A DNA stretch of 64,000 bases from Mesorhizobium sp. AR10 (lineage in GTDB: Bacteria > Pseudomonadota > Alphaproteobacteria > Rhizobiales > Rhizobiaceae), in contig NZ_CP080524.1 in assembly GCF_024746795.1 (NCBI RefSeq), positions 1,831,001 through 1,895,000 of the forward strand. Reading direction: 5' to 3'. The first letter of the stretch is position 1; every line of letters begins with the position of its first letter. A program made the position numbers and the translations under genes. Below are positions 41,885-49,635 of this stretch, one piece after another. The notes beneath the pieces were generated by a model, which searched no databases, was not told where the DNA came from, and worked only from the letters and a program-made list of their open reading frames with translations.

Positions 41885-42757
41885 TCAGCGCCGTTCGGGG
41901 CTTTCCAATATCGCCTTGAGCGATACTTTGGCCGAGCCCGGCTTCAGCGGCTTTTGCTGCGAGGCGTCGGGAGCCCAGCCGGACATCCACACGATCGAGA
42001 AACTCGCCCTGACACGGCCGTCGGCGTCCGAAAACCGTTCGCCATAGATTTCGGCGGCGCGGGCAAACAGCCTTCGCGTGCCCGGCCGCCTGCTGCGGTC
42101 GACGAGTGCGCTGGTTTCGCCCATGGCTCGCAGATCGGCGATCAGGCCAAACAGGCTGTCGTAGCGCACCGTCACCGTCTCGACATCGGTGACCGGCAGA
42201 GCCATGCCGGCGCGTTGCAGAAGTGCGCCTGCGTCGCGCACGTCGGTGAACGGAATGACGCGCGGGCTGGCGCCACCATAAAGTTCGGTCTCGGCGGCGA
42301 GCAGGCTTTCGCGCAATTCAAAGAGCGTGCCGGCGCCGGCAAAAGCACCGAGGAAAAGCCCGTCGGGCCGCAGCGCACGGCGAATCTGCACCAGCATGCC
42401 GGGAATGTCGTTCATTGCCTGCAGCGACAAGAGAGACACGACGAGGTCGAGGCTTTCCGGCTCGAACGGCACGGTTTCCAGCGGCGCCACCTGTCCTGGT
42501 CCGCCATCCAGAAACGCCGCGTCTGCCTCGACGCGCGCAATGTCTGCCACCTTGCCGCTTTCGGCGAGCACGTCGGCTGCGGCCGGCGTCTGGCAAAACA
42601 GCACGGCCGCCTTGCCGAATTTACGCTCGACCGCGCCCAGCCGGTCGGCAAGATCATCGGCAGTGCGGCGCATAAGGAAATCAGTGCCGCCAACAGGGCG
42701 CGCCAGGGCCCGGCGCTTGCGCGCCAGCCAGAGCGGGGTGTCGATTATGGGCTGCAA
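41885..42757 (-). CDS. SAM-dependent methyltransferase (BioC/NDUFAF5-like)
   Basis: 290-aa class I methyltransferase resembling BioC and the mitochondrial NDUFAF5 proteins. Features are the N-terminal PIIDTPLWLARKRRALA, a SAM-binding region about residues 45-80, LDLVVSLLSLQAMNDIPGMLVQIRRALRPDGLFLGAFAGAGTLFELRESLLAAE, and the C-terminal TVRYDSLFGLIADLRAMGET. NDUFAF5 hydroxylates an Arg in complex I; whether this protein methylates or hydroxylates is not known. The start chosen is TTG at 42757 with AGGA eight bases upstream, since homologues begin at this point; a GTG at 42781 is the alternative. It is divergent from the comF gene. Confidence 0.8.
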   Translation of the reverse strand: MQPIIDTPLWLARKRRALARPVGGTDFLMRRTADDLADRLGAVERKFGKAAVLFCQTPAAADVLAESGKVADIARVEADAAFLDGGPGQVAPLETVPFEPESLDLVVSLLSLQAMNDIPGMLVQIRRALRPDGLFLGAFAGAGTLFELRESLLAAETELYGGASPRVIPFTDVRDAGALLQRAGMALPVTDVETVTVRYDSLFGLIADLRAMGETSALVDRSRRPGTRRLFARAAEIYGERFSDADGRVRASFSIVWMSGWAPDASQQKPLKPGSAKVSLKAILESPERR

Positions 42758-42819
42758 CGATGAGTTCCTGTTTATCCGCACCGATCATGTGGTGTTATAG
42801 TGGCACGGAGACCAACCAC

Positions 42820-43605
42820 GTGGCCGATCCCATGCCAGAGATCAAGAGTATTGCTCGAAGGGCATTGGATTGGTCGGCGCGCATCCTGTTTCCGCCGGTC
42901 TGCGCCGGCTGCCGCCGCCACGTCTCTCAACCGGGCGTGCTGTGCGGCACCTGCTGGCCGAAGCTCAGGCTGCTGGAGCGGCCATGGTGTGCGGTGATGG
43001 GCACGCCGTTTACCCACGACATGGGCGAGGGGTTCCTGTCCGCCGAAGCGATTGCCGACCCGCCGCCCTTCGACCGCGCGCGGGCGGCAGTGGCCTATTC
43101 GGGTGTCGCCCGCCAGATGGTGCAAGGGCTGAAGTACCAGGACCGCACGGATCTCGCGCCCTGGATGGCGCGCTGGATGCTGCGCGCCGGCGCCGAGTTG
43201 ATCGCCGAGGCCGATGTGGTCGTGCCGGTGCCGCTGCATTGGCGGCGCTTTTTCCGGCGACAATTCAACCAGTCGGCCGAACTCGCAAGGGCGGTGTCGC
43301 AGCTCAGCGGCTTGCCTTTCTCGCCGCTGGCGGTCAGGCGCGTGAAGCTCACCCGCCAGCAGGTCGGGTTGGAGCGGCAGGAACGCGACGAGAATGTGCG
43401 CGCCGCCTTCCGCGTGCCCAATGAGGCGGAAATCCAGATCGCCGGCCGACGGGTGCTGCTGATCGACGATGTCTACACCACCGGCGCCACTGTGCGCGCG
43501 GTCACCAAGGCGCTGAAGAAGGGCGGTGCCGGTGCGGTCGACGTGCTGACTTTTGCGCGTGTGCTGCCGGGGGACTTTCGGGCCGACGAGTCCGCGACTA
43601 TATAA
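42820..43605 (+). CDS. ComF family phosphoribosyltransferase-like protein
   Basis: 261-aa protein of the ComF/GntX family. The N-terminal zinc finger is FPPVCAGCRRHVSQPGVLCGTCW, with Cys pairs in the double zinc ribbon pattern. The C-terminal phosphoribosyltransferase fold has the PRPP loop VLLIDDVYTTGATVRAVTKAL and the region VVPVPLHWRRFFRRQFNQSAELARAV. In Bacillus ComFC takes part in DNA uptake; the role in alphaproteobacteria is not settled. The start is GTG at 42820, nine bases from ACGGAG; an ATG at 42832 would be too far from it. It is followed by a REP-like element and grxC. Confidence 0.87.
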   Translation: MADPMPEIKSIARRALDWSARILFPPVCAGCRRHVSQPGVLCGTCWPKLRLLERPWCAVMGTPFTHDMGEGFLSAEAIADPPPFDRARAAVAYSGVARQMVQGLKYQDRTDLAPWMARWMLRAGAELIAEADVVVPVPLHWRRFFRRQFNQSAELARAVSQLSGLPFSPLAVRRVKLTRQQVGLERQERDENVRAAFRVPNEAEIQIAGRRVLLIDDVYTTGATVRAVTKALKKGGAGAVDVLTFARVLPGDFRADESATI

Positions 43606-43623
43606 GTCAGGATGTTGTTTTTG

Positions 43624-43670
43624 TGCATGTCGTTATCCCAGAACCGCTGCGCACTTCTGGGCGACATGCA
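43624..43670. repeat. REP-like dispersed palindrome, family 2, copy B
   Basis: Outer arms TGCATGTCG (43624-43632) and CGACATGCA (43662-43670), inner CCCAGAA/TTCTGGG. The inner stem differs from copy C by a matched change (A-T to G-C), so pairing is kept. Lies between comF and grxC. Confidence 0.85.
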
Positions 43671-43688
43671 TAGCAGGATTGCTGACCG

Positions 43689-43958
43689 ATGATCGATGTG
43701 ACGATCTACACTCGGATGATGTGCGGCTATTGCGTGGCAGCCAAGCGGCTGCTCGAGCGCAAGGGCATCGCCTACACCGAGCACGACGCCTCCTTTTCGC
43801 CGGAACTGCGCCAGGAGATGATTTCCCGCGCGCATGGCCGCTCGACCTTTCCGCAGATTTTCATCGGCGACACGCATGTCGGCGGCTCCGACGATCTCCA
43901 TGAACTGGAGGCCGAGGGCCGGCTGGACAGACTGCTCGCCAACGGTTCGACGACGTAA
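43689..43958 (+). CDS. grxC: Glutaredoxin 3
   Basis: 89-aa dithiol glutaredoxin that reduces disulfides with glutathione. Active site CGYC (Cys12, Cys15) follows VTIYTRMM; the cis-Pro motif TFPQIFIGD (cis-Pro near 54) and the glutathione-binding GGSDDLHELE are intact. The start is ATG; comF lies upstream with a REP-like element between. Ten bases downstream begins the nitrilase-fold hydrolase gene, so the two are likely co-transcribed with the DUF1178 gene. Confidence 0.96.
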   Translation: MIDVTIYTRMMCGYCVAAKRLLERKGIAYTEHDASFSPELRQEMISRAHGRSTFPQIFIGDTHVGGSDDLHELEAEGRLDRLLANGSTT

Positions 43959-43968
43959 GGACAAGACC

Positions 43969-44835
43969 ATGGGTGCTTTCAAGGCGGCGGCGATCCAGAT
44001 GCGTTCGGGCGAGAGCCCGGAGCGCAACGCGGTCGATCTCGAGCGATTGGTGCGCGAGGCCGCTGGCTTGGGCGCGACCTATATCCAGACGCCGGAAATG
44101 ACCGGTGCGCTGATCCGCGACAAGGAAGCCCGAGCCGCCTCTTTCACTTCCGAGGACAAGGACATCATTGTCTCCACCGCGCGCAAGCTAGCCAAGGAAC
44201 TCGGCATCTTCCTGCATATCGGCTCGACCGCCATCCTGCGCGCCGACAGCAAGCTTGCCAATCGTGCGCTGCTGTTTGGGCCGGATGGCGCCACGATTGC
44301 CGTCTACGACAAGATCCACATGTTCGACGTCGATCTCGACAATGGCGAGAGCTGGCGCGAGTCCGCCGCCTATGAGCCCGGCACCGAGGCGGTCGTCACC
44401 GAAATCGGCGGCGCAAAGCTCGGCTTTGCCGTCTGCTACGATCTGCGCTTTCCGCAATTGTTCCGCGCCGAGGCGCTGGCCGGCGCCGATGTGCTTTCAG
44501 TGCCTGCCGCCTTCACCCGGCAGACCGGCGAGGCGCACTGGCATGTCCTGTTGCGGGCACGGGCCATCGAGAACGGCGCCCATGTCGTCGCCGCCGCCCA
44601 GGGCGGACTGCACGAGGACGGCCGTGAGACCTATGGCCATTCGCTGATCGTCGATCCGTGGGGCCGCATCATCGCCGAGGCCGCGCATGACGAACCTGCG
44701 GTGATCGTTGCCGAGATCGACCCGGCGCAGTCGCTTGCCGCGCGCAAGAAGATTCCCAATCTCAAGAATGCGCGGGATTTTGCCGTCAACGCCGGATCGG
44801 GCGAGGCGCCGCGTCTCAGGGGTGCGGCCTCGTGA
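43969..44835 (+). CDS. Carbon-nitrogen hydrolase (Nit2-like)
   Basis: 288-aa nitrilase-superfamily enzyme. The Glu-Lys-Cys triad is present: Glu in QTPEMTG (near 43), Lys in YDKIHMFDVD (near 118) and Cys in FAVCYDLRFPQLFR (near 153). The sequence fits the Nit1/Nit2-type branch (Nit1 repairs deaminated glutathione, Nit2 is an omega-amidase); the adjacent grxC gene would fit a glutathione-related role, which is inference. ATG start with AGGA upstream. Its last four bases overlap the GTG start of the DUF1178 gene. Confidence 0.92.
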   Translation: MGAFKAAAIQMRSGESPERNAVDLERLVREAAGLGATYIQTPEMTGALIRDKEARAASFTSEDKDIIVSTARKLAKELGIFLHIGSTAILRADSKLANRALLFGPDGATIAVYDKIHMFDVDLDNGESWRESAAYEPGTEAVVTEIGGAKLGFAVCYDLRFPQLFRAEALAGADVLSVPAAFTRQTGEAHWHVLLRARAIENGAHVVAAAQGGLHEDGRETYGHSLIVDPWGRIIAEAAHDEPAVIVAEIDPAQSLAARKKIPNLKNARDFAVNAGSGEAPRLRGAAS

Positions 44836-45257
44836 TCCGATTTTCCCTGATCTGCGAGCATGAGCACGAGTTTGAAGGCTGGTTTCGCAGCAACGACGAT
44901 TTCGACACCCAGAAGAAGCGTGGCTTCGTCGATTGCCCGAACTGCGGCTCGCACAAGGTCGAGAAGGCGCTGATGGCGCCGGCGGTCTCCACTGGGCGCA
45001 AACAGGAAAAGATCGCGCTCGCCATGGGCGAGGCGCAAAAGCAGGCCTTGGCGCAATTGAAGGCCATGGCCGAGAAGGTGCGCGAGAACGCCGACTATGT
45101 CGGCGACAAGTTCGCCGAGGAAGCGCGCAAGATCCATTTCGGCGAAAGCGATCCGCGCGGCATCTATGGCGAGGCGACGGTTGACGAGGCCAAGAGCCTT
45201 GCCGAGGACGGCGTCGAGTTCATGCCGATTCCGAGCTTTCCCGACGACCGCAACTGA
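44832..45257 (+). CDS. DUF1178 family protein
   Basis: 141-aa conserved protein of unknown function. The N terminus IRFSLICEHEHEFEGWFRSNDDFDTQKKRGFVDCPNCGSHKVEKALMAP has a CxxC zinc-ribbon-like pair (CPNC near 35-38); the rest is charged and helical (EAQKQALAQLKAMAEKVREN) and ends with PIPSFPDDRN. DUF1178 genes nearly always follow grxC and the nitrilase gene in alphaproteobacteria, so a redox or metal-related function is plausible. The start is GTG overlapping the nitrilase stop. Confidence 0.92.
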   Translation: MIRFSLICEHEHEFEGWFRSNDDFDTQKKRGFVDCPNCGSHKVEKALMAPAVSTGRKQEKIALAMGEAQKQALAQLKAMAEKVRENADYVGDKFAEEARKIHFGESDPRGIYGEATVDEAKSLAEDGVEFMPIPSFPDDRN

Positions 45258-45271
45258 GCGGCCCAGCATTT

Positions 45272-45330
45272 CTTTTGTTTGACCATGATCTTGTCCGAAA
45301 ACCGGTTTCCACTTTTCGGGATCATGGTCA
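45272..45330. repeat. REP-like dispersed palindrome, family 1, copy B
   Basis: Same element as 11389-11447. Outer arms are GACCATGATC and GATCATGGTC, compared with GAGCATGATC and GATCATGCTC in copy A: the G-to-C change on the left is balanced by a C-to-G change on the right. It ends at the stop codon of the MarR gene (45328-45330). Confidence 0.85.
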
Positions 45331-45813
45331 GCTCGCGCTCCCGATCAATTTCTCGAGCAGGCGCGCGAGCGTCTCTTGTTCCGCGCGCGTCAGGCCAGAG
45401 AGTATCTCGTGCTCGTTGGCAACGTGAGCGGCGACCGCCTCGTTGATCAATGTGAGACCCTTGCCGGTCAGTTGCACCACCACTCCGCGCCGATCGCTGG
45501 GATGCGGCCCGCGCATGATCAATCCAGCCTTCTCAAGTCGATCGAGCCGGTTTGTCATGGCACCTGACGTCACCATCGTCGCTTCGTAGAGCGCGGTCGG
45601 CGTCAGCGCGTAGGGCGATCCGGAACGGCGCAGCGTCGCCAGCACGTCGAACTCCCCGGACTGCAGCCCGAAACGGGCAAACAGCGGCGTCAGGTGCTCT
45701 CGTGCGATCAACGACGAGGCTTCGCTCAACCGTCCAAGCACGGCCATCGGAGACACATCCAGATCCGGCCGTTCTCTTTTCCACTGCTCGATCGCCTTTG
45801 CTGCGCGATCCAT
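45328..45813 (-). CDS. MarR family transcriptional regulator
   Basis: 161-aa dimeric winged-helix repressor. The DNA-binding domain covers about residues 50-120: LQSGEFDVLATLRRSGSPYALTPTALYEATMVTSGAMTNRLDRLEKAGLIMRGPHPSDRRGVVVQLTGKG, including the DRR wing motif. It is divergent from an EamA-type exporter gene with 88 bases between, and two direct repeats lie next to its start, so it probably represses itself and the exporter and responds to a small-molecule inducer. Confidence 0.92.
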   Translation of the reverse strand: MDRAAKAIEQWKRERPDLDVSPMAVLGRLSEASSLIAREHLTPLFARFGLQSGEFDVLATLRRSGSPYALTPTALYEATMVTSGAMTNRLDRLEKAGLIMRGPHPSDRRGVVVQLTGKGLTLINEAVAAHVANEHEILSGLTRAEQETLARLLEKLIGSAS

Positions 45814-45823
45814 TTATCTCACC

Positions 45824-45850
45824 GTTAAATATCTTGACGTTAAGAATCTT
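45824..45850. promoter_or_regulatory. Tandem direct repeats, likely MarR operator
   Basis: GTTAA-N2-ATCTT occurs twice (45824-45835 and 45839-45850) with a 15-base period. A near-palindrome TCTTGACGTTAAGA (45832-45845) spans the junction. The site lies 10-37 bases upstream of the MarR start codon. Confidence 0.6.
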
Positions 45851-45901
45851 CGTATTATTTTACCTCAAGATGCAAAGCGGACCAAGAGCCGCAGTTAAAC
45901 G

Positions 45902-46804
45902 ATGGGCCGCGTGATGAAATTTCTCTGGGATTCGGCGCTCGGCCTTTTGATCGTCACCGGTAGCCTGCTCGGCCTGACGCTGCCATTCGGCAAGATCGCG
46001 ACGGCAGCCGGCGTTCCGGCTATGGTCTGGGCCTTGGTCATTTCGCTCGGCGCCGGTGGCGTGCTTTTGTGCGTGTTGCTGGTGCGCGGCCAGCGCATCC
46101 GGCTTACTTCGCACAGGTTGCGCTATTTCTTCGTCACCGCGGCGGTGTCCTATGCCTTCCCCAATCTGTTGATGTTTTCGGCCATTCCGCACCTCGGCGC
46201 CGGATACACCGGCATCATGTTCACGCTGTCGCCGGTGATCACGCTGGTGTTCTCGATCCTGCTCGGTGTCCGGCGCCCCAACATGCTGGGCATCATCGGC
46301 ATCGCCGTCGGCTTCGTCGGCGCGGTGATGGTGGCGATGACGCGCGGCGAAGCCGGCCAGCCGGCCGATTTCTTCTGGGTGGCGATTGGGCTGCTCATCC
46401 CGGTCAGTCTTGCCGCCGGCAACATCTATCGCACGATCGATTGGCCAGAAGGAACCGGGCCGATCGAACTCGCCGTCGGCAGCCATCTGGCGTCGGCTAT
46501 CATGCTGCTTACAGGGGTTCTGGTCCTGCTGGGTGGCGGTGCGTTCGGCTCGCTCAGTGGCGTGCCGCTGGTGGTCATCGGTCAGGTCGCGTCGGCCTCG
46601 GCGATGTTCGCTTTCTTCTTCCGGCTGCAGGCGGTCGGCGGTCCGGTCTATCTCAGCCAGATCGGCTATGTGGCGGCTGCGGTCGGACTGTTTGCCGGGA
46701 CGATCTTCCTGGGCGAGCACTATCAGCTGCTGACCTGGGCTGGCGCCGTCATCATCACCGCCGGCGTGTTCATCACCACGATGGCGCAGAGCCAAAAGGG
46801 TTGA
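45902..46804 (+). CDS. DMT superfamily (EamA) transporter
   Basis: 300-aa exporter with ten helices in two EamA repeats; the first shows GLTLPFGKIATAAGVPAMVWALVISLGAGG and SYAFPNLLMFSAIPHLGAGYTGIMFTLSPVITLVFS, the second FFFRLQAVGGPVYLSQIGYVAAAVGLFAGTIFLGEHYQLLTWAGAVIITAGV. Probably exports an amino acid or xenobiotic sensed by the divergent MarR protein. Start ATG at 45902 (another ATG at 45914); neither has a clear ribosome site. Confidence 0.9.
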   Translation: MGRVMKFLWDSALGLLIVTGSLLGLTLPFGKIATAAGVPAMVWALVISLGAGGVLLCVLLVRGQRIRLTSHRLRYFFVTAAVSYAFPNLLMFSAIPHLGAGYTGIMFTLSPVITLVFSILLGVRRPNMLGIIGIAVGFVGAVMVAMTRGEAGQPADFFWVAIGLLIPVSLAAGNIYRTIDWPEGTGPIELAVGSHLASAIMLLTGVLVLLGGGAFGSLSGVPLVVIGQVASASAMFAFFFRLQAVGGPVYLSQIGYVAAAVGLFAGTIFLGEHYQLLTWAGAVIITAGVFITTMAQSQKG

Positions 46805-46819
46805 ACGTCCGGACCGCTG

Positions 46820-47161
46820 TCAAAGTTGGCTCGCGTCGAAGACTTTCCTGAGGGCCGGCGGGGCAACATTCCGCCAGGCCGTGCGGATTGCGCTGCGGAA
46901 AGTCTGCTCGTCGCAGGCATCGAGCATGATCGAGGTCCAGCCTTGTCGTCCCCAACCGCCGGGCACAGGCTTGAAAACCAAAGGTTCGGCGGCAGTCATG
47001 ATCTCTTGCTGGTCGCGGTCGAACTTGACCACGGCGCGAGCGTCTTCAGGCAGCGACATGAAGATGCGATTGCGTACCCGGAAGTCGGCCTTGCCGAAAT
47101 GCGACTTCTCGGCCGCTTCGGGAAGATCAAGCGCCAGCTCTCGGGCTCTGCCAGTGTTCAC
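46820..47161 (-). CDS. MmcQ/YjbR family protein
   Basis: 113-aa protein with the CyaY-like/YjbR fold: HFGKADFRVRNRIFMSLPEDARAVVKFDRDQQEIMTAAEP and WTSIMLDACDEQTFRSAIRTAWRNVAPPAL. The family is described as DNA-binding, but its role is unclear. The start chosen is GTG at 47161 with GGAGG eleven bases upstream; there is no ATG in frame. It follows ubiG with a 26-base gap on the same strand. A second family member is at 58030-58386. Confidence 0.8.
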   Translation of the reverse strand: MNTGRARELALDLPEAAEKSHFGKADFRVRNRIFMSLPEDARAVVKFDRDQQEIMTAAEPLVFKPVPGGWGRQGWTSIMLDACDEQTFRSAIRTAWRNVAPPALRKVFDASQL

Positions 47162-47187
47162 GGTCCAACAAGCCTCCGGATCGGCTC

Positions 47188-47937
47188 TCAGACGGAGCCC
47201 TTCTCCGCCAGCACCATGTAGTTGACGTCCATGTCCTTCGAGCGCTGCCAACGGTCGGCGAGCGGATGGTAAACGACGCCGGTGCGGTCGATGATGGTCA
47301 GGCCAGCGCTGCCGAGCGCCTTTTCGAGCTCTTCCGGCCGCACCAGCTTGCCGAACTGGTGGGTGCCACGCGGCAGCCAGCGAAGCACATATTCGGCGCC
47401 GATGATGGCCAGGCCCAGTGCCTTCAGCGTGCGGTTGATGGTGGCCACGAACATGATGCCGCCGGGCTTGACCATCTCGCCGCATTTGCCGACGAACAGG
47501 TCGATGTCGGCGACATGCTCGACCACTTCCATGTTGAGGATGACGTCGAATTTTTCTCCCGCGTCGGCCAGATCCTCGGCCGTCGTGGCGCGATAGTCCA
47601 CCGTCACGCCGCCTTCCGCCGCATGCAGCTTGGCCACTTCTATGTTGGTGGCTGATGCGTCGGCGCCGACCACTTCGGCGCCAAGCCGCGCCATCGGCTC
47701 GCACAAAAGCCCGCCGCCGCAGCCGATGTCGAGGAAGCGCAGGCCTTCGAACGGCCTTGCTGCGCGCGGGTCGCGGCCGAAGCGTGCCGCCACCTGGTCG
47801 CGGATATAGGCCAGCCGGATTGGATTGAACTTGTGCAACGGGCGGAACTTGCCGTTGGGGTTCCACCATTCGGCGGCAAGGGCGGAGAAACGCTCCACTT
47901 CTCCGGCATCGATCGTCGACCGTCGAGGCTCTGGCAT
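47188..47937 (-). CDS. ubiG: Bifunctional 2-polyprenyl-6-hydroxyphenol methylase/3-demethylubiquinol 3-O-methyltransferase
   Basis: 249-aa SAM-dependent enzyme that carries out both O-methylations of ubiquinone biosynthesis. Family features: the N-terminal [33 protein letters not shown], the SAM motif [41 protein letters not shown] and the C-terminal [25 protein letters not shown]. The start is ATG with GGGAG eight bases upstream. It is separated from the divergent lysC gene by a 363-base region. Confidence 0.97.
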   Translation of the reverse strand: MPEPRRSTIDAGEVERFSALAAEWWNPNGKFRPLHKFNPIRLAYIRDQVAARFGRDPRAARPFEGLRFLDIGCGGGLLCEPMARLGAEVVGADASATNIEVAKLHAAEGGVTVDYRATTAEDLADAGEKFDVILNMEVVEHVADIDLFVGKCGEMVKPGGIMFVATINRTLKALGLAIIGAEYVLRWLPRGTHQFGKLVRPEELEKALGSAGLTIIDRTGVVYHPLADRWQRSKDMDVNYMVLAEKGSV

Positions 47938-48300
47938 GGCTTGGTCTCCCGCAGACTCACAAAATCAGAGCGCGATCGGACGCAAAACGGATCGCGCTCT
48001 GTTGCGCTAGGAAGTCGGGCGTGGGGGAGGGAAAGTCAAGGCAACAAATTTCGACTGCCAGCCACTGCTGACGAAAGATGCCACTGCCGCCTGGGATCAA
48101 AATGCCGTTATCACGGCAGATTGCCAAGCGGGTGAACCGATCTTCCGGGACGGGCGATTTCCCGCGCTTGCCTACGGTCCTTGCGGATGGTCCGTGTTTT
48201 GGCTAAGGAGGCCGCGCATTCAGCGGCTCGGCTTGGCCGGACGCAATCTTTCCGCTTTTCGGCCTTCGGTCCGGCATCCAGTCAAAGGCATTTCGCTTCC
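47938..48300. other. 363-base gap between ubiG and lysC
   Basis: This divergent region holds the promoters of ubiG and lysC. It contains a strong hairpin (47967-48000) and a short one, TGCCGT/ACGGCA with loop TATC (48103-48118). An AAGGAGG sequence at 48205-48211 is not followed by a suitable start. An open frame in phase with lysC reaches back to 48181 but shows no aspartokinase similarity. No riboswitch was recognised. Confidence 0.6.
47967..48000. repeat. Palindrome, rhizobial AGAGCGCGATC type
   Basis: AGAGCGCGATC (47967-47977) and GATCGCGCTCT (47990-48000) form a perfect 11-bp stem with a 12-base loop GGACGCAAAACG. Elements beginning with an AGAGCG-type arm and GACGCAAAAC are common between rhizobial genes; no second copy was seen in this window. 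Confidence 0.65.
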
Positions 48301-49554
48301 ATGGCGCGTATCGTGATGAAATTCGGCGGAACCTCCGTCGCCGACATCGCCCGCATCCGCAATGTGGCGCGCCATGTCAAACGCGAGGTCGATGCGGGCC
48401 ATGAGGTCGCGGTGGTGGTCTCGGCGATGGCCGGCAAGACCAACGAATTGGTGGGCTGGACACGCGAGGCCTCGCCGATGCACGACGCACGTGAATATGA
48501 TGCCGTGGTGGCTTCCGGTGAACAGGTGACTGCCGGCCTGCTGGCGATCACCTTGCAGAACATGGGCGTTCACGCCCGTTCCTGGCAGGGCTGGCAGATC
48601 CCGATCAAGACCGACAACGCGCATGGCGCCGCGCGTATCCTCGACATCGACGGCGCGTTTTTGATCAAGCGTTTCGGCGAGGGCCAGGTGGCGGTGGTCG
48701 CCGGTTTCCAGGGCATCGGGCCGGATAACCGCATCGCCACGCTCGGCCGTGGCGGTTCCGACACCAGCGCGGTTGCCATCGCGGCGGCGGTCAAGGCCGA
48801 CCGCTGTGACATCTACACCGATGTCGACGGGGTCTATACGACCGATCCGCGCATCGAGCCGAAGGCGCGGCGGCTGGCCAAGATTTCGTTCGAAGAAATG
48901 CTCGAAATGGCCTCGCTCGGCGCCAAGGTGCTGCAGGTCCGCTCGGTCGAGCTTGCCATGGTGCACAGGGTGCGTACTTTCGTGCGGTCGTCCTTCGACG
49001 ATCCCGATGCGCCCGGAATGGGGGATTTGCTCAATCCGCCCGGAACGCTCATTTGCGACGAGGAAGAGATCGTGGAACAGCAGGTCGTCACCGGAATTGC
49101 CTATGCCAAGGACGAGGCGCAGATTTCGCTTCGCCGTGTCGGCGACCGCCCGGGCGTTGCCGCCGGCATTTTCGGACCGCTGGCCGAAGCCAACATCAAT
49201 GTCGACATGATCGTCCAGAACATCTCCGAGGACGGCAAGTTCACCGACATGACCTTCACCGTGCCATCCGGCGACGTCGACAAGGCACTTGCCGTGCTCG
49301 AACGCCTGAAGGCTTCGATCGGTTATGACGTGGTGCAGTCGGAAGCCGGCATGTCCAAGGTCTCGGTCATCGGCATCGGCATGCGCAGCCATGCCGGCGT
49401 TGCCGCCACCGCCTTCAAGGCGCTGGCCGACAAGTCGATCAACATCCGTGCCATCACCACCTCCGAGATCAAGATTTCGATCCTGATTGACGGTCCCTAT
49501 ACCGAACTTGCGGTTCGCACTTTGCATTCCGTCTACGGTCTGGATAAGCAGTAG
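48301..49554 (+). CDS. lysC: Aspartate kinase
   Basis: 417-aa aspartokinase that begins the aspartate pathway to lysine, methionine and threonine. The N-terminal kinase domain starts MARIVMKFGGTSVADIARI and has ASGEQVTAGLLA, GRGGSDTSAVAIAAA and DIYTDVDGVYTTDPRI. Two C-terminal ACT domains (about 265-345 and 350-415) include DRPGVAAGIFGPLAEANINVDMIVQN and GMRSHAGVAATAFKALADKSINIRAITTSEIKISILI, the usual feedback-control sites. Length is that of monofunctional class II-like bacterial enzymes. Start ATG; the ribosome site is weak (AAAGG twelve bases away). Followed by ptsP on the same strand after an 81-base gap. Confidence 0.97.
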   Translation: MARIVMKFGGTSVADIARIRNVARHVKREVDAGHEVAVVVSAMAGKTNELVGWTREASPMHDAREYDAVVASGEQVTAGLLAITLQNMGVHARSWQGWQIPIKTDNAHGAARILDIDGAFLIKRFGEGQVAVVAGFQGIGPDNRIATLGRGGSDTSAVAIAAAVKADRCDIYTDVDGVYTTDPRIEPKARRLAKISFEEMLEMASLGAKVLQVRSVELAMVHRVRTFVRSSFDDPDAPGMGDLLNPPGTLICDEEEIVEQQVVTGIAYAKDEAQISLRRVGDRPGVAAGIFGPLAEANINVDMIVQNISEDGKFTDMTFTVPSGDVDKALAVLERLKASIGYDVVQSEAGMSKVSVIGIGMRSHAGVAATAFKALADKSINIRAITTSEIKISILIDGPYTELAVRTLHSVYGLDKQ

Positions 49555-49635
49555 CAAGACAGAGTCAGTTGTTGCGTGAGCGCCGGCCGCAGGGGACACT
49601 GCGTCGGCTGAAATGCCATTGGAGAAGAAGCCGCG

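Noticed and set aside
48181..48300. N-terminal extension of aspartokinase
   Set aside because: Residues before MARIVMKFGGTS have no family counterpart, and the sequence reads as leader DNA.
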